Assembly: GCA_915066865.1 (NCBI GenBank)
Contig: CAJZEE010000032.1
Coordinates: 1 to 20,087 of the forward strand
Direction of reading: 5' to 3'
Source: an uncultured Veillonella sp.
Lineage (GTDB): Bacteria > Bacillota > Negativicutes > Veillonellales > Veillonellaceae
DNA: 20,087 nt
The position numbers and the translations under genes are program-made. Shown piece after piece: positions 1 through 7,057 of this stretch (its first letter is position 1; the number at the start of each line of letters is the position of its first letter). Under the pieces are notes generated by a model that did not search any database, had not been told where the DNA came from, and saw only the letters and a program-made list of their open reading frames with translations.

Positions 1-13
1 GCTCTTCCGATCT
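1..13. other. Illumina adapter remnant at contig start
   Basis: The first 13 bases read GCTCTTCCGATCT, the shared 3' end of the Illumina TruSeq adapters. A matching adapter in reverse complement lies at the other end of the window, which makes chance very unlikely. Genomic sequence starts at about base 14. The first four codons of the apparent open frame (A-L-P-I), and part of the fifth, are therefore not biological. Confidence 0.95.
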
Positions 14-843
14 ATGACAAAGAAGGCAAATTTAGTATTTTTTCCTTAATACCAAAACCTACGTATAGTAACGATGATGGTATTGGCTTACATGGTAGTA
101 CAGAATATCCTATCGGTAAAAACGGTGAAGCTTATATTGACTATCGTTGGTATTCTAAATCTGGTTTTAAACCTCAGGTGGGATATCGTCATTATTTACC
201 TTGGGGGACTGCTTCTGTTGGGTATAGCAAGGAGTCTAATGAATATAATGATGAAACAGTATGGGTAGAAAAAATAGGTGAAGCTCGTTTGGATACTCAT
301 ACATATCATGTAGGGAATTCTCCAATTACTGTACGTGGTGGTATTAATGCTGGTTATTGGAAAGAGGGTTCTGTAAAAGGTTCTCATAAAGAATATTATG
401 CAGAAGTTTCTCATGATCCGATTAAGCTTGGCAAAAATGCTGATTTGCGCTTCTTAGGTGGTTACCAACGTGACTACTATGGCTATGATGGTAGTATCCG
501 TAGCATGCCTTATTGGGGGGCTAGATTCCAATCTAAAGTTGGTAATCGTGCTAATGTATGGGTTAGCTATAATCAACGAAATATTACCTACAATAATTCA
601 CCTTATCGTTTTGATACGACAGAGCTTCCAAAAGAGCTTATTTATGGTGGTACCTATAAATTGACTCGCCTTGATGATATTTCTGTAAGTGTTAAGAATA
701 ACATGATGAGTGGGGATATTGATTCTGTCTATTATACATGGCATCGTGATTTACACTCCTTCGATATGTACTTAACATATAAAGATGGACATAAAAATAA
801 AAATGATCAATGGAAAATTAAATTTGTAGGTAAAGACTTTTAG
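14..843 (+). CDS. lptD: C-terminal part of an outer-membrane beta-barrel protein, probably LptD (OstA family), 5'-truncated
   Basis: The reading frame is open from the contig start (first whole genomic codon at 16) to TAG at 841-843, so the N-terminus is lost to the assembly break. About 276 residues remain. They are rich in aromatic and Gly residues, alternate as in short amphipathic beta-strands, and end in Phe (VGKDF), as outer-membrane barrels do. Phrases such as NDDGIGLHGSTEYPI, YSKSGFKPQVGY and the closing segment with TWHRDLHSFDMYLTYK resemble the C-terminal barrel of LptD, which inserts lipopolysaccharide into the outer leaflet. The N-terminal OstA domain and plug cysteines cannot be seen. 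galU follows 13 bases later, consistent with cell-envelope function. Another barrel family remains possible. The GTG at 178 is internal and not a start. Confidence 0.62.
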
Positions 844-856
844 TTAGGAGAATACT

Positions 857-1720
857 ATGCAACGCATTAGAAAAGCTGTAATTCCAGCAGCTGGTTTTGG
901 TACACGTTTCTTACCAGCTACCAAGGCACAACCAAAAGAAATGCTTCCTATTGTCGATACACCTGCTATCCAATACATTGTAAAAGAAGCTTTAGATTCT
1001 GGGATTGAAGAAATTCTAATTATTACAGGTCGTAATAAACGTGCTATTGAGGACCATTTTGATAGTAGTGTTGAATTAGAATTGTTATTACAAAGTCAAG
1101 GTAAAAATAAACCATTGGCTATGATCAAGGATTTGGCGGACATTAAAGTTCACTTTATTCGTCAAAAAGCACCTCGTGGACTTGGTGATGCTGTATTGTG
1201 TGCAAAAGCATTTATTGGTGATGAGCCATTTGCAGTATTACTTGGTGATGATATTGTTTACAATCCAGAAAATCCATGCTTAAAACAGTTGATTGATTGC
1301 TATAATGAGCATCCTGGTATTATTTTAGGCGCTCAATTTGTACCGGAAGATAAAGTTAGTTCTTATGGTATTGTATCTGGTGAAGCATTGGCTGATAATT
1401 TATATCGCGTTGATAACTTGGTGGAAAAACCTAAGAAAGAGGATGCTCCATCTCAACTCGCTGTATTAGGTCGTTATATTTTAACACCAGATATTTTTAA
1501 TATCTTAGAAGCTACTAAGCCTGGTGTAGGTAATGAAGTCCAATTAACTGATGCATTGGCAGCCTCTAAAACGGATACGTATGCATTAGCATATGAAGGT
1601 ATTCGCTACGATACAGGGGATAAATTGGGCTATTTAAAAGCCACTGTTGAGTATGCATTGCGCAACGAAGAATTGGGTGAAAGCTTTAAAGCTTACCTAA
1701 AGGAATTGGATCTAAAATAG
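857..1720 (+). CDS. galU: UTP--glucose-1-phosphate uridylyltransferase
   Basis: This 287-residue cytoplasmic enzyme makes UDP-glucose from UTP and glucose-1-phosphate. The N-terminus carries the nucleotidyltransferase signature AAGFGTRFLPATKAQPKEML (residues 11-30), followed by PIVDTPAIQYIV. The metal-binding aspartates lie in LLGDDIVY and the substrate loop in VEKPKK. The length matches bacterial GalU. The ATG at 857 follows TTAGGAG (844-850) with suitable spacing, 13 bases after the LptD-like stop, so the two genes are probably cotranscribed. A terminator follows at 1744-1777. UDP-glucose is the substrate of the GalE encoded at 10558, and both serve lipooligosaccharide and glycan synthesis. 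Confidence 0.95.
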   Translation: MQRIRKAVIPAAGFGTRFLPATKAQPKEMLPIVDTPAIQYIVKEALDSGIEEILIITGRNKRAIEDHFDSSVELELLLQSQGKNKPLAMIKDLADIKVHFIRQKAPRGLGDAVLCAKAFIGDEPFAVLLGDDIVYNPENPCLKQLIDCYNEHPGIILGAQFVPEDKVSSYGIVSGEALADNLYRVDNLVEKPKKEDAPSQLAVLGRYILTPDIFNILEATKPGVGNEVQLTDALAASKTDTYALAYEGIRYDTGDKLGYLKATVEYALRNEELGESFKAYLKELDLK

Positions 1721-1743
1721 ATAATCTATGAGACTTCCACGTG

Positions 1744-1777
1744 AAGGGCCTATGATATGTGTCATAGGCTCTTTTTG
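1744..1777 (+). terminator. Rho-independent terminator after galU
   Basis: GGGCCTATGA (1746-1755) pairs with TCATAGGCTC (1762-1771) through one G-U pair, with a six-base loop. The stem can be extended by A-U pairs, and the right arm runs into CTTTTTG. It separates galU from the biotin-linked operon. Confidence 0.85.
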
Positions 1778-1802
1778 TTTATAGTTTCAAACTCATTTGA
1801 TA

Positions 1803-1838
1803 TTTGTTAACATATGAATAATGCCTTTTGTTGACGAA
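1803..1838 (+). promoter_or_regulatory. Candidate BirA (biotin repressor) operator
   Basis: TTTGTTAAC (1803-1811) and GTTGACGAA (1830-1838) form an inverted repeat matching at 7 of 9 positions, with 18 bases between the half-sites. BirA operators have the form TTGTWAACC, a spacer of about 14-16 bases, then GGTTWACAA. The left half TTGTTAACA matches 8 of 9; the right half TGTTGACGA, at a spacing of 16, matches 6 of 9. The right half covers the -35 box of the promoter at 1831-1859, so binding would block RNA polymerase. The second gene downstream is bioY, a classic BirA target. The right half is degenerate, so this is a strong inference and not proof. Confidence 0.6.
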
Positions 1839-1859
1839 TGAAATAATGTTGATTATAAT
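1831..1859 (+). promoter_or_regulatory. Strong sigma-A type promoter of the BioY operon
   Basis: TTGACG (1831-1836) and a perfect TATAAT (1854-1859) are separated by exactly 17 bases. The first start codon is 35 bases below the -10 box. The -35 box lies within the proposed BirA operator. Confidence 0.85.
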
Positions 1860-1893
1860 CAAGATATTGAATAAATAAAAGGACTGTGATTAT

Positions 1894-2460
1894 ATGAGAA
1901 CATTATTTAAAGCATTATGTAATAATGATTTGAACCTACCGGGACATAGCGTTATTAAACATATGCATTATGATTCCTCAGGTAGTGATAGAACCGTATG
2001 TGAAATTGTATCGAAAGTAGCTAAAACAACCACAATTGGTATTATGGATACGTCTGGCTTCTTAATGGTCGATTTACGACCAGTGCCAAAACAATTTAAC
2101 ATTCGTTCTACTATAAACCAACAGGGAACAGATGGTGCTATATCTTTTTCTAAGGAAGAGGTCATACGATTTGTAAATGATATTAATGATACGAATCCAA
2201 TCCATCGTGAGAATCCTTATGTTGTTCCTGGCTGCATGATTTTAGAAACGATGTGGGATTTTTGGAATATTAGTAAATCTGCTCTGCAAATGGCGATTTA
2301 TTTTCATGCACCAGTTATTGCAGATGACAAGGTAACTTTGGTGGAATATTCTGAAGATGCTCATGTAGAAGGTTACATTGGTGATACATTGGCATTTTCG
2401 GCTACGTTTTTCGGTGAAAATGAAGATTCATCATCTTTGAAGCAAAGATGTATTAGTTAG
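1894..2460 (+). CDS. MaoC/hot-dog-like dehydratase-family protein, first gene of the BioY operon
   Basis: 188 residues. The second half carries the MaoC-type hydratase signature: FVNDINDTNPIH (residues 93-104) with the D-x-N-P-I-H motif, in which Asp99 and His104 would be the catalytic pair, followed by VPGCMILETMW and YFHAPVIADDKVTL, the usual hot-dog helix and strands. Relatives hydrate or dehydrate 2-enoyl-CoA or acyl-ACP thioesters. The first 80 residues match nothing I recognise and could be a second, degenerate hot-dog half. The ATG at 1894 follows AAAAGGA (1877-1883). The stop overlaps the bioY ribosome binding site, so the two are translationally coupled. With a thiolase and an acyl-CoA ligase in the same operon, an acyl-thioester substrate is likely, but the exact reaction cannot be told. 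Confidence 0.65.
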   Translation: MRTLFKALCNNDLNLPGHSVIKHMHYDSSGSDRTVCEIVSKVAKTTTIGIMDTSGFLMVDLRPVPKQFNIRSTINQQGTDGAISFSKEEVIRFVNDINDTNPIHRENPYVVPGCMILETMWDFWNISKSALQMAIYFHAPVIADDKVTLVEYSEDAHVEGYIGDTLAFSATFFGENEDSSSLKQRCIS

Positions 2461-2468
2461 AGGTAATT

Positions 2469-2981
2469 ATGGAAACAAGACGTTTAACAAAAATGGCTTT
2501 ATTAACAGCCTTATTATGTATTTCAGCATATATTTCTTTCCCATTGCCATTTAGTCCCGCTATGGTAACGGCTTTGACTTTGGTAGCCACATTAATAGGC
2601 TTATTGTTACAGCCTAAGGATGCACTTATCGTATTTATCATTTATATTTTGCTTGGTGCAGTTGGGTTACCAGTATTTGTTGGCGGTACGGCTGGTCTTG
2701 GCAAATTGTTGGGACCAACAGGTGGCTTTATTTTTTCTTGGCCAGTTGCATATACATTACTAAGTATATTTAAAGGTTCTAAAAAAAGCTTTTTCTCTTA
2801 TGCCTGGCGATCTCTTGTGATTACCATCCCTGTAGTGTACCTCTTTGGTGTAGCAGGTTTTATGATTGTTACAAAAACAGAACTTTGGGCGGCCTTGCCT
2901 GTAGTCATGTTCCCATTTATTCCTGGAGATATCGTAAAATGTCTGGTTGCTTCTTGGTTAGCAACTAAAGTTAAAATTTAG
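2469..2981 (+). CDS. bioY: Biotin transporter BioY (ECF substrate-binding S component)
   Basis: 170 residues, almost entirely hydrophobic, with about six membrane helices. BioY signatures are present: GLPVFVGGTAGLGKLLGPTG (residues 65-84) and FIPGDIVKCLVAS near the C-terminus. BioY binds biotin in the membrane and either works alone or with the energy-coupling EcfAA'T module; no ecf genes are in this window. The ATG at 2469 lies 8 bases after the hot-dog stop, and its AGAGG site (2459-2463) overlaps that stop. A terminator-like hairpin follows at 2993-3022. Position in an operon under a BirA-like site supports biotin as the substrate. Confidence 0.93.
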   Translation: METRRLTKMALLTALLCISAYISFPLPFSPAMVTALTLVATLIGLLLQPKDALIVFIIYILLGAVGLPVFVGGTAGLGKLLGPTGGFIFSWPVAYTLLSIFKGSKKSFFSYAWRSLVITIPVVYLFGVAGFMIVTKTELWAALPVVMFPFIPGDIVKCLVASWLATKVKI

Positions 2982-2992
2982 AATACAATTAA

Positions 2993-3022
2993 AGTGGCAT
3001 TCTGCGGGATGCCTCTTTTTTG
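2993..3022 (+). terminator. Terminator-like hairpin between bioY and the thiolase gene
   Basis: GGCATT (2996-3001) pairs with GATGCC (3008-3013), loop CTGCGG, followed by a run of six T (3016-3021). The stem is short, so termination is probably partial. Expression of the two downstream genes would then be lower than that of bioY. No clear promoter is seen in the 22 bases between the hairpin and the next start. Confidence 0.6.
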
Positions 3023-3043
3023 CTTTTAATAGAAGGAGTATAT

Positions 3044-4150
3044 ATGTCAGTATATATTCATGGTGGGCTTAGAAGTCCTATCGGCGTTTTAAATGGACAA
3101 TATAAACATATGAGACCCGAGATTTTGGGCTCTCAAGTAATTGATGAAATAATTAATCGTTATTCTATTTCACATATAGATGGAATCTTCTGTGGTAATG
3201 CAGTTGGTACTGGTGGTAACCTTGGCCGTCTCATGGGTCTTATGTGTAATTTACCAAATTATGTGCCTGCTATCACCGTTGATATGCAATGTGCCTCAGC
3301 TTTGATGAGTATTGAGATAGCATATGCACATATTGTGTCTGGTATTATGGACTCTGCTATTGCAGGCGGTATTGAAAGTTCGTCGTTACAGCCAGAGCGG
3401 GTGTATGCATCTGGGGATGACCGAGAAGGTGCCTATAAGGTCGCTCAATTTACGCCCCAAGATCAATCTCCTTTAGCCATGCTTGAAGGGGCCGAGCGGA
3501 CTATTCATAAGCACAATGTAACAAAGGAAGATTTATATCCGCATATTATTGGCAGTCATCAAAGAGCATCAGCCGCTTTAGATAACCCATATTTACAGTC
3601 ATATATTATGCCTATTACTATAGATGGTAAAAGATGTATAGATGAATGTATTCGACCTACGATGAACGAGAAACTCTTGTCTAGGATGAAGCCTTTGTTG
3701 GGAGCTGACTCTATTACAAATGCAGGCAATGCGTGTTTAACTCATGATGGAGCAGCCTTTGTATATTTATCTAATAAAAAAGGGCCTTTTAAAATTCATA
3801 GCGTCAAACCTTGGGCAGGAAATCCCCAGTTTAGTCCAGAGGGTGCCCTTGAAAGCACAGAAGCCATTTTAAAACGTACAGGTTTAACTATGGATGATAT
3901 TGACGTAGTGGAATGGAATGAAGCCTTTGCCATTATTGATGTTCTTTTTGATAAGACTTATCCAAATCATATTGGGAAATATAACATGTTTGGTGGAGCG
4001 TTAGCTTATGGGCATCCCTATGGATGTTCTGGCGCCATATTAGTGCTTCACTGTATGGCTGCTTTAGAATCTTGTGGTGGACGTTTTGGTTTAAGCGCTA
4101 TTGCTGGTGCAGGAGGCACAGGATCGGCTTTAATTATGGAACGTATGTAA
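3044..4150 (+). CDS. Thiolase-family protein (YhfS-like) lacking the second catalytic Cys
   Basis: 368 residues from the ATG at 3044, chosen because AGAAGGAG (3031-3038) lies 5 bases upstream; an in-frame TTG at 3020 falls inside the terminator T-run and is unlikely. Thiolase landmarks: the acylated Cys83 in VDMQCASALMS, Asn292 in WNEAFA, and His324 in GGALAYGHPYGCSGA. In a typical thiolase a second Cys in LCIGGGxG acts as acid/base; here the matching segment is SAIAGAGGTG (residues 351-360) with Ala354. Cys328, close to His324, is unusual. The protein is slightly shorter than the usual 390 residues. It overlaps nothing, and the ligase gene begins 1 base after its stop. The family fold is clear; classic beta-ketothiolase activity is doubtful. 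Confidence 0.8.
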   Translation: MSVYIHGGLRSPIGVLNGQYKHMRPEILGSQVIDEIINRYSISHIDGIFCGNAVGTGGNLGRLMGLMCNLPNYVPAITVDMQCASALMSIEIAYAHIVSGIMDSAIAGGIESSSLQPERVYASGDDREGAYKVAQFTPQDQSPLAMLEGAERTIHKHNVTKEDLYPHIIGSHQRASAALDNPYLQSYIMPITIDGKRCIDECIRPTMNEKLLSRMKPLLGADSITNAGNACLTHDGAAFVYLSNKKGPFKIHSVKPWAGNPQFSPEGALESTEAILKRTGLTMDDIDVVEWNEAFAIIDVLFDKTYPNHIGKYNMFGGALAYGHPYGCSGAILVLHCMAALESCGGRFGLSAIAGAGGTGSALIMERM

Positions 4151-4151
4151 T

Positions 4152-5447
4152 ATGACAATTATTGAACGCTTACAACAGTATAAAGAGTTAGAGCCCCATA
4201 AAATTGCCCTAATTGTAGATGACATACAATATACATATGGTGAACTATATGATGCTATTCTATCGGTAGATATTAATAATACAAGTCACATTGTAAATCT
4301 TACTCAGTCTAAAGAGACATTAAAAACTAAGGTTCTTTTAATTCAGGAATTGTCGTTTGTTGAACAACTTACACAGTGGCTTGGGGCATTATATAAAGAT
4401 AATATTCCTATGGTATGTCACAATGAGATGGATAAGGCTTATGTAGATGAGCTAGCTCGTATTATAGCCTATGAAGGTGTACCGCCATTAGCTGATTTTG
4501 GAGTACTTACATCGGGGACTACGGGACGACCAAAACCTTTGTGGAGACGAGAGAGGTCTTGGCGTGATTTTTTTGATATTCAAAATAATATTTTTCATAT
4601 AAACAAAGATGTTAAAATCTTTTTACAAGGGAGTTTTAGTTTCACAGGTGTTAGCAATATGGTTATTGCCGCTTTATGGGCTGGAGGGACCGTTGTTACT
4701 ACGAGTTCATTGCGTCCTAGTAGATGGATACAGCTCATAGAGGAATACAATGTAGACCATATATATGCATTACCAACAAAACTACGATTATTGGTACGAC
4801 ACTGTAAAAGTAAATTATCATCCATTAAATACATCATTGCAGGATCTCAAGTTCTGGATCGACAATTAATGGAACAGTTACAACATATATGCCCTGATAT
4901 GGAGTTTATCTTGTACTATGGTGCATCAGAGCTCAACTATATAACGTATTGCACTGGTAAGGAGTGGTTAGCGCGAGAAGGTACGGTAGGGAGACCATTT
5001 CCAACCGTGAAAATCGCAGAGAATGATAATGTCATTTATGTGACAACAAATTATCGTATTGAAGGGATTCCCAATACGTATACTGTAAATGATTGTGGAT
5101 ACATTGATAGTGACGGGTATCTTATGTTTAATGGGAGAGCAGGCGACGTAATCAATAAAGGGGGATATAAAATTTCTATTCCAGAGATGGAATTGTATTT
5201 ACAATCCTTACAAGGGGTTTCCGAGGTTGCTATAATTGATATTACTGATGAGATACGAGGGGAGGACTACGTAGTTTATATGGTGCTAGATGGTGAGGTT
5301 AGATTGAATGAAGTTATAGACTTTATTCATAATAAAAGGCCTTCTGTGGAGTGGCCAAAAGCTATAATAGAAGTTCCTATGCTACCCCTTACGGAATGCT
5401 CAAAAGTTGATAAACGAAAGCTAAAAGAGTGGTATAATAAAGGGTAA
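4152..5447 (+). CDS. AMP-forming acyl-CoA ligase-like protein (YhfT-like)
   Basis: 431 residues of the ANL adenylate-forming superfamily, which activates a carboxylic acid as acyl-AMP and transfers it to CoA. Core motifs in order: TSGTTGRPKP (120-129, phosphate loop), YYGASE (255-260), GYIDSDGYLMFNGRAGD (317-332), the hinge segment GGYKIS, and the catalytic Lys418 in ECSKVDKRKL. The N-terminal domain is shorter than in usual fatty acyl-CoA synthetases (500 or more residues), with only about 118 residues before the phosphate loop. The stop of the thiolase gene and this ATG are separated by one base, so the two are tightly coupled. The acid substrate is unknown. Context (BioY, thiolase, hot-dog protein) suggests a fatty or dicarboxylic acid. 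Confidence 0.82.
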   Translation: MTIIERLQQYKELEPHKIALIVDDIQYTYGELYDAILSVDINNTSHIVNLTQSKETLKTKVLLIQELSFVEQLTQWLGALYKDNIPMVCHNEMDKAYVDELARIIAYEGVPPLADFGVLTSGTTGRPKPLWRRERSWRDFFDIQNNIFHINKDVKIFLQGSFSFTGVSNMVIAALWAGGTVVTTSSLRPSRWIQLIEEYNVDHIYALPTKLRLLVRHCKSKLSSIKYIIAGSQVLDRQLMEQLQHICPDMEFILYYGASELNYITYCTGKEWLAREGTVGRPFPTVKIAENDNVIYVTTNYRIEGIPNTYTVNDCGYIDSDGYLMFNGRAGDVINKGGYKISIPEMELYLQSLQGVSEVAIIDITDEIRGEDYVVYMVLDGEVRLNEVIDFIHNKRPSVEWPKAIIEVPMLPLTECSKVDKRKLKEWYNKG

Positions 5448-5474
5448 ACATTTTTTGTACTACAAGGAGGCATC

Positions 5475-6473
5475 ATGCAGATTAATAAGGCGGCGCTAGA
5501 GATTTTCGACTTTACATCCTCGTTAGCTGTATATTCTGAACATGAATTAAAGGTTGGGGATCAAGCTATACAAGATTATATAGCAAATCATGTAGTTAAG
5601 GCTTTTAAAGATCCAGGGGCTAGAACCGGAATCTTACATGATGCGAGCCCTGTGGGCAAACAATTATTAGATTATAAAAATGGAGAGCTTAAGTTTATTG
5701 ATTTATGTAAGAATTTAGGTGAAAGCTTATTTTCTTACATGAAACAAGCTACTGATTCTGTTGTTATTGATACAATTATCTGTGAAGCCGTTACGGATAC
5801 GCCTTATGTTTGTATTCTTTTGTGTCAAGCTCATGATGCTTTTACCCATCAATTATTCAGTGAAGATGATGGTACATTGGCTACAGAACTTGTTTCTCAT
5901 AAGGCAGTACTACCTATGCCATCACAAAAATTACGTGCCTTTGCATCCATTAATTTGCATGATTTTAGCGTTCGAATTTTTGAACCTAAAGGGGAATTTG
6001 ATGGTGAGGTATCCTATATCCTAGCAGATAAGGTCTTGCAATTAGGGACTAATCAATCCTCGCGAGATACGGTGAGAAAGGTAAAGACTATCGTAGATAA
6101 GGTGGCTCAAGCGCATGAGTCTGATGGCGTTGTTGAGTTGACAACCGCTAAATCTATGATTGCTAAAAATGCAGAAGTATCAGATACAGTTGATCCTGTT
6201 CGTATTGTAGAAGAGGTATTTAAAGCGAATCCTATTCAACAAGAGGCGGCAAAGAAAGAATTAGCTGATGCGGATATGCTGCGTCCTTTGCCAGTCAATC
6301 GTGAGTTTGCCACGAAGGTTGGAGAGCATCATAAGATTAAAACAGATACAGGTATTGAGATTTCATTTCCTGTAGAATATATGAAAAATCGTGAGTTTAT
6401 TGAGATAAAAACTAATGATGATGGTACTTTGCGTATTGAATTAAAAAATATTAATAAAATCGTAAATAAATAG
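5475..6473 (+). CDS. Nucleoid-associated protein, NdpA/YejK (NA37) family
   Basis: 332 residues, close to the family's usual length of about 335. The start (MQINKAALEIFDFTSS), the middle (VCILLCQAHDAF and LPMPSQKLRAFASINLHDF) and the C-terminal EFATKVGEHHKIKTDTGIEISFPVEYM region fit the 37-kDa nucleoid-associated family, of which E. coli YejK is the type. These are abundant DNA-associated cytosolic proteins of poorly known role. AAGGAGG (5463-5469) precedes the ATG at good spacing. It lies 27 bases after the ligase stop with no terminator between, so readthrough from the BioY operon is possible, though no functional link is known. Assignment rests on overall pattern, not on a catalytic motif. 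Confidence 0.7.
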   Translation: MQINKAALEIFDFTSSLAVYSEHELKVGDQAIQDYIANHVVKAFKDPGARTGILHDASPVGKQLLDYKNGELKFIDLCKNLGESLFSYMKQATDSVVIDTIICEAVTDTPYVCILLCQAHDAFTHQLFSEDDGTLATELVSHKAVLPMPSQKLRAFASINLHDFSVRIFEPKGEFDGEVSYILADKVLQLGTNQSSRDTVRKVKTIVDKVAQAHESDGVVELTTAKSMIAKNAEVSDTVDPVRIVEEVFKANPIQQEAAKKELADADMLRPLPVNREFATKVGEHHKIKTDTGIEISFPVEYMKNREFIEIKTNDDGTLRIELKNINKIVNK

Positions 6474-6554
6474 TAATGAAAAATTATATTTGTCTATAGA
6501 AATATATTATGTAATGATTAAATTTATTTGCTATGCTAGTATATGGAGGTTATG

Positions 6555-7046
6555 ATGAGTAAAGAGAAACATAAAAAAACAAACGCATTACGTATTTTAG
6601 ATACTCATAAGATACCTTATAGTATTAGCGAATATGAGTGGTCTGAAGAGCGTGCTGCTGGCCTTCATGTAGTAGAAGCATTAAAACTCGATGAGAAACA
6701 AGTCTTTAAAACATTAGTTGGCAAAGGTGACAAAATTGGATATGTAGTATTCTGTATTCCTGTGGCTGAAGAGTTAGATATGAAACAGGCAGCACGTGTT
6801 AGTCATAATAAGTCTGTAGAGCTTGTTCATGTTAAGGATTTGTTAGTTATTACAGGTTATTTGCGCGGTGGATGTTCTCCAGTAGGCATGAAAAAAGCAT
6901 TCCCTACCTATTTTGATGCTACTATGGAACCCCAAAAGTTTGTATATGTAAGTGCAGGTTTACGCGGTATGCAAATGAAGGTAAATCCAAAGGATTTGGC
7001 ATCTGTTGTAAATGCTGAATTTGTTGAACTGACAATGGACCATTAA
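6555..7046 (+). CDS. ybaK: Cys-tRNA(Pro)/aminoacyl-tRNA deacylase, YbaK/EbsC family
   Basis: 163 residues from the ATG at 6555. GGAGG (6545-6549) lies 5 bases upstream; the earlier in-frame ATG at 6543 overlaps that site, and the ATG at 6552 is too close to it. The family hydrolyses misacylated tRNA, typically Cys-tRNA(Pro). Key features are Lys52 in VFKTLVGKG, matching the essential Lys of the Haemophilus protein, and GYLRGGCSPVGMKK (residues 101-114), the conserved glycine-rich binding loop. The length matches the family. The gap before it (6474-6542) is AT-rich with no convincing promoter. The RNase H gene follows after a run of eight G. Confidence 0.9.
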   Translation: MSKEKHKKTNALRILDTHKIPYSISEYEWSEERAAGLHVVEALKLDEKQVFKTLVGKGDKIGYVVFCIPVAEELDMKQAARVSHNKSVELVHVKDLLVITGYLRGGCSPVGMKKAFPTYFDATMEPQKFVYVSAGLRGMQMKVNPKDLASVVNAEFVELTMDH

Positions 7047-7054
7047 GGGGGGGG
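7047..7054 (+). promoter_or_regulatory. Eight-G tract serving as the ribosome binding site of the RNase H gene
   Basis: The only purine-rich element upstream of the ATG at 7058 is GGGGGGGG, directly after the ybaK stop, and it leaves 3 bases (CGT) before the start. G8 is exceptional in this AT-rich sequence and could slip in length. Confidence 0.55.
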
Positions 7055-7057
7055 CGT

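Noticed and set aside
178..843. GTG at 178 as the start of the first gene
   Set aside because: The frame is open back to the contig start and the upstream residues continue the same barrel pattern, so this is an internal Val codon.
1681..1694. 14-bp perfect palindrome AAGCTTTAAAGCTT
   Set aside because: It lies inside the galU coding region near the C-terminus and encodes ordinary residues; low-complexity codons explain it.
6474..6542. Promoter upstream of ybaK
   Set aside because: The region is AT-rich with several partial -10 matches (such as TATGCT at 6532), but none has a fitting -35 box.
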